Below, in pieces: positions 45,007 to 57,800 of a DNA stretch of 64,000 bases (position 1 is its first letter; every line of letters begins with the position of its first letter). The stretch is taken from the NCBI RefSeq assembly GCF_040436345.1, contig NC_133230.1, positions 10,364,197 to 10,428,196 of the forward strand, given 5' to 3'. The notes beneath the pieces were generated by a model. That model was not told where the DNA came from, searched no databases, and saw only the letters and a list, made by a program, of their open reading frames with translations. The stretch is from Pagrus major (Eukaryota; Chordata; Actinopteri; Spariformes; Sparidae). A program made the position numbers and the translations under genes.

Positions 45007-48000
45007 TTAAGTCACGCTACTATCATTGGCACCGACTTCGCACACGTCTTCATCACACACACTTCGACCCAACCCTAGACCACTAAACATCCCTGATCCC
45101 TGACCCTGACTCTGAGAGATGGCGGCCATGTTGTTGCTCAGAGCAGCACTGCTGTTGTTGTTGTTGTTGTTGCTGCTGCTGCTTCCTGTAGCTGAGACGC
45201 CCGTGTGCTGCGGCGACAGAACAGAGCCGGAAAGATGTGGAGAAGAAACTGACACTCCTCCTCTAACTCCTCCTCCCAGAATACCGCCCTGTCCTCCCTC
45301 ACCTGCAGACAGGAGGAGGTGAGGGGAAGAAATCAAATCTGGCCCGTCCTCACCTCCTCCTCTTCTCCCTCCCTCACCACTACTCCCGCCTTCGCTGCTC
45401 TCTCCCAGCCCGCTGCGCCTCTCGCAGTGCGAGCGGTGCCTCATGAAGCTGTCGCGCCACATGAACTTCTTGCCGCAGCCGAGGCAGTCGTACGGCTTGA
45501 GGCCTGTGTGCGTCTTCATGTGCTCCGTGAGGTGATGCTTCATCTTGAACTTCTTGGCACAGACGGGGCAGTGGAAGGGCCTCAGGTCCAGGTGCATGTT
45601 AATGTGGCGGTCCCTCATGCTCTTGTGGGTGAAGGTCTTACCACAGTGGCACATAAACACTTTCCCTGAACCCCCCGCGCTGCTGTTACTGCCACCACTT
45701 CCACCTCCGATCCCCCCACCGTCCATGCCATCAACTCCCATCCCGCCCTGCACCGACAGATGGACCGCACTGTGCTCCAGACTGGGACCTTTGAACGAGG
45801 CTCCTCCGATCATACCTCCTGCCATCCCCAGGGGAGGGGCGGCAGCGTCCAGAGAGAGTCCGGAGGCCTGGCTGTAGAGGAGGATCTGGTTCCCCTGCAT
45901 GTCCAGGGGGAAGAGCTGGGCCCGGGCCGAGGCTGCAGACTGAACCTGCCCCAGCAGCGCTGAAACGGCACGGTTAGTGCTCTGGCTCTGACCTGCTGCG
46001 CTGTCGTGAAGGTGCTGGGCTAAAGTCTGGTCCATTAAACTGCCTTCAAACTTGAGGTAGTCTTCTGAAGACTGGCAGTAGTCAACCTGGAGACAGACAG
46101 GGGAGGTTTTTATGTTTAGATCTGTAATTAATGCAAAAAAAAAAAATCCTCTCCTTTGTTGCATCAGGATAATTACTTGCAGTGAAAAATAACTATGATT
46201 TATAATACACTTTTTAGTGGTTTTAGACAGACTTCTTTATATACTGCACAATCCGCAGTGCCTGCATGTGGGACAGACAATTTATATTACACATGCACTG
46301 GCTCAGCTTGACTCGTTTTGACTCGGCACATCAGCCCAGCGTGGCAGGGCTTTGCATTTCCATCACAACAAGGCTGTGTGCTTGAAAGTTTGTCTTAAAC
46401 TAATGGTGCACTTGTCTTGTCAAAGGAGCGGCTGTAAACACTCTTCCTCCCTGCTGTATTATCTAAGAATCACCGCTAACAAAGCTCTTCTTATAAACAT
46501 GTTTCTTTTCCTATAAATTCTTCAAAATAAAAAAACAAAAAACAAAAGAAATGTCGGGTTTTGTCAACGGTAACTTAGCACGACTCTAAACAAAGCAAAG
46601 CAAAAGCAAGAACAATGAAACTGTAAAAATAAAGCAGAAGTTCTGCAATAATTTGAAATGTGCAGCTTTGCCGCCCTGGTGGTACCTAGTTTCACGAGGA
46701 CTTCTTTCTCCACACACAAAAACTTCTGCTATTGAATATTTTGAAAGACGCTATAATAACATGAAAACTCTACGCATGGCATCTTTAAAGTGAGTCCCAG
46801 CTCACCTGTGAGTCCATGTCATTCTCAGCTCTGCTCGCCAGCTCTGCTGAAAGGCTCCTCACGTTGGAGATGTTGAAGTCGCTTCTCTCCCTCTCTCTGG
46901 CCAGCTCCATCTCCCTCTCATCCTCGTCCTCCTCGTCTTCTCCTCCCTCCTCCCCGGACACTACGATGAGGTCGTCGTCCTCCATGCGTTCGGTTTTCAC
47001 GACCACCCACTGTTTACGAGGCATGATGCTGGGCTGGCTGTAGGTGGGACGCTTCTGCAGTGTCAACGCTGAGTCATCGCCATCCTTTCAATTGAGTTAT
47101 AATACAGTTTATGGTCTTTGCCATCAGTGAAAACGTTTTTATTTTTTGTGTTTTCAAAATCTTTTGATTTGGTTTTGGGGATCAAGGAAAAGCAGCTTGG
47201 CTACATTTTGATGTTGATACAATATCTTCCTCATGTTGTGTTTTAAAACAGATCTCAGACAGAACAACGCTGATGAAAATCTATCTGACATCACTCAGGC
47301 ACAAATGTTAAGAAGTGGTGATGTATTAAAGTTTGATTCACGACATGTTTAATCACATTTAAGGACTTCCTTCCTCATTCTCTGACTTGTGGATTTCTCT
47401 GGTTTGAACATTGTTGGAAACATTTGGGATAACGTGAGTGCATACATAATATATTTTAAAGGTGCATCAGTGTTGGTTGCTCACCTGATAGGACGACACG
47501 CCAAAGCTGTCGCTGACCCCGACTTCCTGCTCCGACACTGAGCTCATTTTCTTCCTCCTCCCGCTGCCCCCTCCTCTTCCTCTCTTCCTCTGGTGGTACA
47601 ACACCTCCTCCTCTTCCTCCTCTACTTCCTCCTCCTCTTCCTCATTAAGAAAGGTCTCCTCTCCTCCAGATGGAGTGCAGTAGCTGGGGGTGTTACTTGC
47701 CCCGCCTCCGTCCACAGAAGCCCCAGCTGTGGCTGCACCGCCTCCCCCAAAGCTGCTCCCGTCTCTGGGGCTGAAGTAGTTGGTGCTGCTGGGAGACTGG
47801 CTCTCGCTCACTGATGGCCGACTGGGAGGCTGAGAGGCACGCTGGGGCTCGTTGGACTCTACGACGTGGGCTTGACTAACACCACCATCACTACCAGCTC
47901 CATTACCACCACCGGCACTGCCGTCACCATTGCTGCTGCTACACCCGAGGTTAGCTGACCCTCCGCCTCCTCCTCCACTGGCTCCGTCCTGCACGACGCC

Positions 48001-48595
48001 TCCTCCACTGCTCCCTCCTCCTGCTCGGCCCTCCTTCAGCAGCTCTGTGCATTTGTCCACGATGTGCCACATCTGCAGGACGCTGCCCACCGTGAGGTAG
48101 TTAACGATGTCATCGCGCAGCATCTGGAGCTGACCGGTGTAGGCGCAGCTCAGAACGCTCTCAAACGCAAGCGGGTCCATCACTGCCGGGATGGAGACTG
48201 TGGACATGTTCTTCAGTAGTACCTGGGAACGATTTATCACAGTAAAAATATCATCAATTTATTTAACACCTCTGAAACAGGTGTGATCAGAAATAGATGA
48301 ATAAATCTCCATGTAGCTTTTATGCTTTTTAAGGCTGTTCCCTAACAGTGACGTGACAGCACACCTGGTCGTGGAAGTAGGGCGAGGAGGCGGCCAGGAC
48401 GCAGCGGTGAGCTTTGAACACATGTCCCTGGACGTGGATGGAGAGGTCACAGAGCCGGCCGTCTTCTCTCTGCCGGTTAAGACTGTCCAGCACCGAGGCC
48501 TGAGCGCTGGGGAAGCACACCTGAACCACAGAGCCAGATGTGTCGCTGGGGGCTGAACTGCTGCTGCTTCCCACTTCCATGGGCAGCGACTGCAT
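45007..48595 (-). CDS. zbtb22: Zinc finger and BTB domain protein 22
   Basis: BTB/POZ C2H2 zinc-finger protein, a presumed nuclear transcription regulator. Coding exons: 48365-48595, 47485-48222, 46806-47084 and 45007-46086, all in phase 0; 2,328 nt, 775 aa. The BTB domain spans the first two exons (LNRQREDGRLCDLSIHVQG, ASSPYFHDQ then VLLKNMSTVSIPAVMDP, and LTVGSVLQMWHIVDKCTELL). A long Gly/Ser-rich disordered part with a Glu run follows. Exon 3 holds YSQPSIMPRKQWVVVKTER. Three zinc fingers lie near residues 559-645: FMCHCGKTFTHKSMRDRH, with an unusual Cys-X-Cys spacing, then FHCPVCAKKFKMKHHL and YDCLGCGKKFMWRDSF, the last ending in His-X-Cys. The ATG sits directly after the acceptor of its exon. 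The acceptor of exon 3 (47084) is the least certain junction; an alternative lies at the CAG near 47060. Confidence 0.95.
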
Positions 48596-48917
48596 CTGGG
48601 GGACAGAAAAACTTTCAGGACTTCACAGTTAAATGAATTTGTGCAATGTGTGCTGTCTGGGCCACAGTCGAGTTTAATGTGAGATTTCAGAAAACTCAAA
48701 ATATGGCACATACTCATATCTGATACGGTATGGAGAAAACACTTAGCATGAATACCATTCTGGAAATCATTCGGAAATTAATCTTATTAGTGATAATACA
48801 GGCAAAATTATCAATTGAAGGTATTTTAAAAGACCAAACCTACAGTGAGATACATATTTAGTTCCCAAACTCATCTTAATAAGCTTAATTTAGCTAAAGG
48901 TCAGTTTTTGTTTTCCC

Positions 48918-49043
48918 TAAAATGTAAGAAAATAGAGAAAAAAGTTTAACTCAGTTTTCCAGAGTTGAAGGCAACATTTTCAAATATCTTGTTTTATCCA
49001 TCCAACCAAAGATATTTAGTTTAAAATGATATTACAGAGACAA
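48918..49043. mobile_element. Diverged copy of the interspersed element found in gene B introns
   Basis: Matches the ordered landmarks of the 11447-11800 element: AAAATAG.GAAAAA, TTTCCAGAG, TTCAAATATCTT, TTATCC..CCAA and AGAGACAAA. It lies in the first intron of zbtb22, so the family is dispersed rather than confined to class I. Confidence 0.5.
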
Positions 49044-49439
49044 AACTACAGTCTGACCATGGTGGCCATGTTGCTAAATCTGTCTTTGTGTAAGTGGCGC
49101 AGACAGTCATACCACTGGGAAACACTAGGAGAGGGGAAGTCAGAAAGTTGTCTATTTCTATTTTTAATTTATTTATTTTATTTGCAATCGGATGAAAACA
49201 AAACATTTATTCCACCAATCAGAAAAATGCTGAGTATCTGGTCTGAAAATTGGCGATGTGGATCAGTCGACCCATAGTATAAAAGTATTTAAATGCAGGT
49301 AAATACATGTATAACTTACTTTTACTTGTACTTTTAATACTTAATGACATTTATTGCCAGAAAACTACTTTTGTTACTTGGCCATGTTGTTTACTTTCTC
49401 CACTTGAAGCAGTGGACTGTCTTGTCCAACTGAGACATG

Positions 49440-49790
49440 AAGGTGTATGTGATGTAATAAATAGCCTCCAGTGATGTCACTCAGTGGCTAGGTTGCATTG
49501 TGGGTAATGTAGGCGGCAGGTTTTAAAAAGGAAAAAAAAATATGTGTGGAATAAAAAAATTGATCTTTTGTTGTCAAATTATTGATAATGAAGACAAGGC
49601 TGGACCAGGTGCCTACAGTACCCACAATGCAACTCCACCACTGAGTGACATCACTGGAGGAATTTATCAGATTACACACATCTTCCTCTGGAGCCACAAA
49701 AAAAGCTTTATACTACTTTTTTCACATGTGCAGCAGTACTCCCCAAGACCTGTAGACACACTTTAATGTGTAAAATAGGTGGTGTCACCC
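49440..49790. mobile_element. Second MITE family, copy 2 (palindromic)
   Basis: CCTCCAGTGATGTCACTCAG near 49,467 is repeated inverted as CTGAGTGACATCACTGGAGG near 49,639, and TGCATTGTGGGTA is repeated inverted as TACCCACAATGCA. It lies in the zbtb22 5' intron. Confidence 0.7.
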
Positions 49791-50400
49791 TTTAAGTGTC
49801 TGTTTAAACTCTTTGTGTTGGCTCTCAGCCTGTCTCCCTGCAGCCGGCCCCTGCTGCATGTCCCCCTGTGTGAATGCAGAGACAACAAGCTGCACATTCT
49901 GTATATCTGGTGTTTAGTTATATGCATTTAATATATTTTGTGTGTGTCATGCATCATATGCATTAAACCCAGACTGGCACCAAGGCAGATCTGAACTGAT
50001 TACACTTTAAAAACACACAAGACAGTTATGAAAAGCTCAGATCAACAGTGTCATTGTGCACAAAAAAGCACACAGCATGTTATATCTTGGTCACAATCAT
50101 GAGCAGAGCACTTTGTTGCTGTTATGTTATTAATGCATGGGTGAAAATCAACAGCTGGATTACAAACACACTTTTAGTTGACATGCTACAGGAGCAAAGC
50201 TGTGGATTGCAAAACCGTGTCCCGCAGTGTTGTGGACATGCTTTGCTGACGCCAGTCTTGTGCTCGCAGACAGAAACAGTTACAGACCGTCACAGCCTCC
50301 GATCACACACCGCTACAGATGTGACGTTAGCCCGCTGCTAGCTAGCTGAGGCGGCTGGCTACAGGCAGCCCGAGCCGCCCGCTGCGGACATTAAACTCAC

Positions 50401-50600
50401 CGTTTCAGTTGTCAGTGCAGCCTTCAAAGGTACAGTCCCTGACCGAGCTGACGGCAGCGAGTCCCGCCGGTTTGTCCAGGCCCTGAAGTTTCAGGGACAT
50501 CTTTTGGAAATGTTCCTCTTCCCATCTGATCTCTCCTGCAGCAGCAGACAGCGACGCGTCGCCTTTAAAACGATTCCAGACAGACGAGCCAGACTTTGGC
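50401..50600 (-). other. zbtb22: Probable 5' non-coding exon and CpG-rich promoter of zbtb22
   Basis: A clean donor (AAACG then GTGAGTTTA, minus strand) ends an exon at 50401. The surrounding 50,230-50,590 stretch is richer in CpG than its flanks. It lies 1.8 kb upstream of the zbtb22 coding start, whose ATG begins directly at an acceptor and so needs an upstream exon. The 5' limit is not visible. Confidence 0.5.
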
Positions 50601-50601
50601 C

Positions 50602-51875
50602 GACACAAAATAAATTAAATAATACAAATTAGCATATTTAAACACAGCGCGGAGGTTTCTAATATTAGCGGTGGTTATAAAAAAATGAGATTGATTTTTT
50701 AAAAAATGGTACGAAATGTGAAAAATGCAGCACAATCTGTCTTTATCCACAATCATCTCACAAAAATGACAGATTTACTGCATATTTATGTTAAAAATAT
50801 TACAAACAGATGAAATATACAGAAAATATACTAGAATGAAAGAAAAAATATGATTATGATGCTGAAAAGCAGAGTGCATCATGTCCAGTGTAAGATCCAA
50901 GAAATCACTGACGAATAACTTTAATTCTGGTTTAACAATTAACATCCATCCATTGTCATTTTTATATAAAAGTATAAGAAATTAAGTGCACCAGTCTATA
51001 AAATCAACCTCTTTTAACCTTGTTTATGCCTCTGGGTTGATGTGTAAGAACTGTAATGATGTTTGCCAGCCTTGGAAAATTAAACCCAAAATAAACTAGA
51101 CTTTATAAACAAATATCTGAAAGTTGATCTCCATATAGTCAAATGACACTGAACTCATTTGCCTGGACAGCAGAACAAAACAAGATAAAGCTAAAACATA
51201 GTTGTGTTTGTAAAGTGGTTCAATAATGTTAAAAGACCTTTCAAAATACGCATTATGTTTATTGAAGTATTAGAGATCATTTGTTTAGAATAAACACGAG
51301 GCAACACAGGAAATGTACAGCAGGTAGCCCATCTACTGACTGTCTTTATTATCACACCATGTTGGGAGAGAGTACAGACAGAAAAATAACAAAACAATGA
51401 CCTCCTAACTACCATAGATCAAGGAAAACAAAGATGACAGTATCAGTTTAATTACACGACATTTATTTGCAATTACGGTGCAAGTTATATGTCACACACT
51501 GAAACATGCTGGAACAGAAGTGGAAAAAGAATTGAGTAATATGGGTCCTTTTATTAAAATATGAGATTAAATGTCTCAAATACAATCACTAGTTAAGAAC
51601 CCTTGAGGGCTGTATGTGTTAAAAAAAAAAACTGACTAGAAAATATGCATATGTACACATCCACTTGATTTACATATAAGCATCAACATGTTGAAAAGGC
51701 TGCATTAGTGATCACTAATCAAGGCCCTGAGAATATACAAAAAGATTTTAGTTTTTGGTTCTTACGATAGCACAATGTGTAAGTAACAGGGATGGGAAAC
51801 AATCACACCGAACATTTCATGTTGTGATCATAATGGTAAAAAATAGTAATAACCGAGTTTTTAATGCGCTTTGCT
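50602..51875. other. Gap between kifc1 3' end and zbtb22 promoter
   Basis: AT-rich sequence that includes the kifc1 3' UTR (left part). I see nothing else in it. Confidence 0.6.
51550..51555 (-). terminator. kifc1: Poly(A) signal candidate, kifc1
   Basis: AATAAA on the minus strand about 320 bp past the stop. A second copy lies at 51462-51467. Either could be used. Confidence 0.4.
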
Positions 51876-54800
51876 CTACTTCCTGTTGGCATTTGCGGTC
51901 CCAATGACACAGTCGTTCACCTGTAAAGAGAACAAACAAAACATTATATGTAGAAAATACAAAAAACACAGTTATAAGAACGTAACAAAGGTTTTACAGT
52001 GAGGATCTACATTCAGATCATTAAATACACTGTACCATAATCAGTGAGGGATTTTGTCAAATCCGGCAACAGATTTTAAAGGTCGGTCAGAATTGGCCAC
52101 CTGTTGAAGGTCGCTCAAAACAAACTGTCACTTCCAGCTGCTATCTATCTATGGCTGTAGCTACTTAGCCATGCAGCTAGTGGCCCTATGAGCTGCCTCA
52201 TGCCTGCCTTGACTTCAGAGCCAACAGGGAATTGAGCAATTTTTACACCGTAGGCAACAGGACTGGGCTCAGCAGGCTTCCAGTCACCTTGGTTTGGTGC
52301 CTCATAGTTTGGGGAGTTTTATGGTGAATAAACAAGTTTGTCTTTGGTAGAAGTAAGAAACGTGAATTCAGAAGGTATACGGTTGTATTTTCTGATTAAT
52401 AAAGACAGAAGGTGTAAGAATGTTCCTTTTTCTGACATTTTGAGTTTGTTATTTATTTATTAGATTTAAAAATCTAAGATCTTGTTAAATGTAGCCAACT
52501 CACCGCTCACATACATCTCCCAGCTGAAACTACAGGGGGCTAACATTATTTTATCAGACCATCGCCTCTTGAGGTACAAAGTGGTATTACTTGACAGGAC
52601 GAGCCATGAATAGCTGCCTCGTGATTTTAACATGCGCAATGGAGCATTTTTAAAAAGTCACAATTCACCCAGGAACTACTGTTGCTGGGAAAGTTTCTCA
52701 GCCCATTTCTCAAATTCAAGTTCATTTAACTTCATATTGAAGTTCACTTCATCTCCAGGTTCACATCATATGATTAATGGACTCGTGTCATCTTTGCAGG
52801 CGTCTTGTCAAGAAAAAGTCACTAAACAACCATTGATGCCACTGACCTTGCTGGCAAACCTCAAGGAGTTGAGCGTTTCCCCAAAGCTGTCTGGCTCCGG
52901 GGCGATGTTCACAAACATCAGGCTGTGATGAGAAAACAGAAATACAATCAATATACATAAAAGATACATAAAAAAAACCCAATATGACCCATCTCCCTTA
53001 ATGTTTCCCTGGGTGAGAATTTAAACCAGCAAAAAGATATTAATGTCATTATTTTTTCCCCTGATCTATGTAACAAGCTACAATATGGAGACTGAGCAAA
53101 CTAGCAGTCAAATTAGCTGCTGAATTTGAGATGAAACAACTTATTGAGGACAAATGACTGAAGTTTACTCCCTTGAGCTGACGAGACAACACATAACAAC
53201 ACAGCATCTGTTAGAAGAGACCACTGGCATCTTGAAGCTATTTTGATGTGACAAACTCACGTTTTGCTGTTTCCCCCCAAGCAGCTCTGCAGAAGGTAGG
53301 TCAGCTTGGAGTTCCTGTACGGTATGTAACTCTCCTGGAACACAAACAAAATAGATTTTTGTCACAAATGAATACTGAAAAGTGAACAGTGTTTAGCATT
53401 TTGTCAGTGTAAATAAACTACACATCTAAGGCTTCACAGACTCAGAAGCTGAACTCAGCACTGTTGTGTTCATCCAGGCTCCCGTTTACAGACCTTGTTG
53501 GCCAGCGCGCTGATGACGATGCCCAGGTTGGACAGGGAGCCGTTGATGGCAGTCATCTCTTTGAAGCGCTCACCCTGAGACTGACTCTTCAGCATTCGCT
53601 CACTACCAGCCAAGTCCACCAGACACAGAGTGGCTATATGCACATTAAACAAACAAAAACATCTTCATTAAAAACATCTGCAGGTTAAACAAAATATAAA
53701 AAGGTATACCGTTAAATCAGAGTCAGATATCTTATGTAACTGTGGTAAGAGGCACAATAACATTAATGTGGAGTCAGTAGGCGAGAAGCTTGTCCATTGC
53801 TCGCAGGACTAAGAGCAAATACCACAGTTTTAATATTTAAAATACACAAGTGAAACCAATTTTCTGACAATGCCATAATCAGTGGGATTATACTCACACT
53901 TGCATTTGACATCCCTGCCAACATTCACTCCCTCAATATCCAGCTGGAAGACTGAATGGGAGCGAGAGGAGCGGTCATTCTGGGCTGTTTGGGCTGTGGA
54001 GCGATTCTGATTGGCCACCGCGATCAGGCCGAGAACCTGACAGGAGGAGGAGATCATATAGACTATTTACTGAAAAGGTTAAAAAATGATTTGCCTCAAC
54101 CCTGCTGTGAATGACTAATCTTTAATATTGGGTGATATAAAGTCTTTAACATGCAAACTGTGTTGCTTCACTGTCACGAAACAAAAGCAACAGAGATATC
54201 TTCCTGCCGTACCTGATCTTCGTTGGAGACCTTTTCATAGGTGAGGTTGGTGATCGTCACCTCGTTGTTGTTTGACTTTCGGATCTCATGCTCGGGCCTC
54301 TTGCTGGCCTTCCCGGTGTAGAGGAGGTCTCGCAGGGTCTCGTTGTAAATTTCAACAAAGCTCGCTGTGAAGGTGAACTAAGAACACAGAAATGGTTCCG
54401 ACATTTAATAAAAGTCCATTATTCTACTCCATCTGCTCCACAGACATAAACATGCTGTATGCGACAGTCCCTGCGTGCAAACAGGAGAAATATGTTGGCT
54501 GTGTGAAACATACAGACTGCACCTAGTTTGTTTTGGTGGCAGCGGCACACACATATGTACACTGGTTTCACACTAGCAAAAAGTGACATTGCCAGCATGG
54601 CAACACAATGGGCTGAACATTAAGGCAGCTTCAGTTCCCTGTAAGGCAAAGTGCATCTTGTGATACCGGTAAATTATGTTTTTTAGACCAACAGTCTGGC
54701 CTTAGCGGTCAGACTGTCCTCCAGCCTGTTTGTACTCACGGATTTGATGATTTTATAAGCTCATTAAATGCGGCTGCTGTTATTTGCATTTTCCTTTTGC

Positions 54801-57800
54801 AGAGAAATCACACAAGTGCGAAAATTCTCCCAATGCTGCAGCCTGTGCATCTGCCTCTCACTGCACTGTGACATTGTGTTGTTCTCTAAATATGTATCAG
54901 AATGTCCTTTCTTAATTTAGTATTTAACCATATACATCTGACTCACTGTAAAATCAAAGTTCTGAGCATTTAGTTATAGTGATTAAATAGGGTTGGTGCT
55001 TGCAGTAGTGCTGAAAACTATTAAAAGATTCTTTCCAATTTTTCTAATTGGTATTTGTCAAGTAAATTAAAAACAAACATTTGCTGCTTTTAATACTCTT
55101 GTACATTTTGATAACTGACACTGTGTGTACATCTCAAAACAAAATCCTAATAAAAGTTTATAGAAATATAATAAATCATATCTAAAAATGACATTTAGCT
55201 GCAGTCATTGTCGGCATGATTCATCAAAAATTTTAATGTGGTAATCTAAGCACACTCCTCTGCCACTAGGGGCCTCTCAAGGAAAACAATATCAGAAGAC
55301 ATAGTTTGAGGATCTCATTAAGTAGCACGGGATCATGGGAGTTGTTTTTCATCTGAATTTTTAACTACTTATGATGTTAAAAAATTAAGAAATATGACAC
55401 GGTAAAGTTTTATTCATGTTATGTTTAGTCACATTTGTCGACTTCCTTCTTCACTCTGATGCATCATGTGATGTTCCCCCAGAAGTTATACCGGCATAGT
55501 GAAACACACTGTTAGCATGAATAAAATTCTGTTTTTCTACCTCCTTCCTTGTATGTATTCACATGCTTGATATTACACACCAACCTCCCAGCCTTGTGTC
55601 GCCAGTTTCTCTGCTGCTCTGAAGATTTGCTGCACCGCTCTGGGAATGACGCCTCTGGTCTGGTCGTATTCATTCCCCTCCATGGTGTACGTCTTTCCAC
55701 TTCCAGTCTGGCCGTAGGCAAAGCAGCAGACGTTGTAGCCATCCAATGCTGACTGCACCAGCAGCGAAATCTCTTCAAAGACCTGAAAACAAAGTGACAA
55801 AATCACAATGAATTTTCTGGTCTGGTGGTACACAGCCACAAAATATCCATGTATTTTAAATCACAGGTGGTATTTATTCATGATACTTGAAGATTCTTTT
55901 ATAAATTATATATTATGACATATGCATTTATAGTTTACCTCCTGTTGTGAAGCCACAGGGCCAAACACCCGGTCAAAACTGAAGTTGTAGTTCTTCTGAG
56001 TCTCTGCAGTTTTGCCTGTGTGAGACTGCAAAGTAGCAAAAAGCAGAATTTTGTTTTATTCTGTAACTTCTTTTACAGTAAATTCACCATGTAAACTCAG
56101 ATATCTTCACCAACAAACAGGTTTTTTAATAATCTGGTATGCTGACAGGATTCTTACCTCCTCTGATTTGGCGAGTGTTATCGTCTTGATGTCACTGGCT
56201 GGGAGCTGGATGTGTTTGCTGAGGCTTCCATCCACCAATGGGCGCACTCTGCAAAAGACCCGGATATTTCCCTGTATGACAAGAGTGACATGTTAGTCTT
56301 AGAAATTAGCCAGAAGACCAATCAACATTTGTTTGGGTTGTTGCAAAATCGACAGAACCTTCTCTTTGGTTAAGGACTCACATCCCTGCAAAGTACAAAA
56401 GTAATCAAAAAGAAATTTAAAAAAAGAAAAGAACCAAAATTTCCCTAGCAAGGTAACCCAGCCCATAAGTCGCTGTGGTTCGTTGGGAGGTCACCCCACA
56501 CTGTAACTTGCCTTGAGCTCCTGGATGGTATTGTGAAGCCGCCTGCGCTCCATCTCACCAGCATGAAGCTCGTCCTTCTGCTGGGCCACAGTCTCTTTGA
56601 GGGAGCGGACCTCTTCCTCTGTGTCTCTGAGGGTCCCCTGCAGCCGAGCCAGAGTTGACTCCTGCACTGACAACTTCATCTGGTGTGGAAACACAGACAC
56701 AAATAAAATAAAAATACCGTCTTTTCCAACATCTGAAAATTATATTTTCCATTTTGAAAGCATCAAAACTTCATTGATGGATTTCAGGAAAACAGGTCCT
56801 TTTCTTGGTTGTTGAATGCCCAGTTGTTTGCTGGAATAAAGGCCTAAAGACAGCCGTAGGGTGAGGCGCTTTAGGCAGGCCAGATTTGCCAATTGCATAT
56901 TTATGTAACGATAATACACAGCCGACGTAAGCAGAAATAGTCCCTATCCAGCAGCAGACTTTATACCTTGAGAGTTTGCAGCTCTGTCTCTTGGCTGTCT
57001 CGGAGAGTCTCCATAACCTTGTATTTGCCCTCCAAGTTGGACAGCTCCTTTTGAAGAGTGCTCTTATCACTGGAGACTTTCTCCAACTCATCCCGGACTC
57101 CTGACAAGGCCTGCAGCTCCTCCTCATAGTCACTTAAAATCACAGAAAGAGAGGACAAATTAGTAAAACTACGATGTGATGACAGTATTTAATCTAAAAC
57201 ATCTTCAAAATGAAGAGGGTCTTGCACCTGATCTGGCTCTTCTGCTTCTTGATCTCTTTCTCCATTTCTACCACTCTTGATCGGCTCTGGACCATCGTGT
57301 CTCTCAGAGTCTCATTCTCCTGGTTGATAGATTTGAACTTCGTCTGGTAGTTACGGACCTTACCCTCCATGTCGCTGACCTTGCCCTTCAGGTCCCATGC
57401 ATGCCTCCTGGTGGTCCCACCCCCACCTGCATAACACAGCATGATTTAGAATTCAAGATTATTGACTAGTTTTCCTTTCAGGCAGAAGACATCTCTAACC
57501 GTCACAGTAGGAAATTAAGCACAGGTGTAGAGAATAAAGTTGAGGATGACTGAATTCTATTTAACTTCATCCGTTTCAGGGTTCTGGTACTGTGCATGCT
57601 ATCTTACGGTCACAGCTCACTGGGGCATTTGAATAGAACAGTGTGTGCGTGAGTTAAAATTTTGGCAGGTAACATGTCTGAGTAGCAGACAAATAAAACA
57701 CCTACCTGAAACAGTGGCAGGCAGTGAGAATTTAATTTCAGGCATTAAAAACTGCTGCTACAAGAAAAGTCAGTCTAGAGCCATGAAATGAGATCGTGTA

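Noticed and set aside
45119-45963. Plus-strand open frames opposite the zbtb22 zinc-finger exon
   Set aside because: They are GC-rich shadows of the real minus-strand coding exon, with proline- and leucine-run composition.
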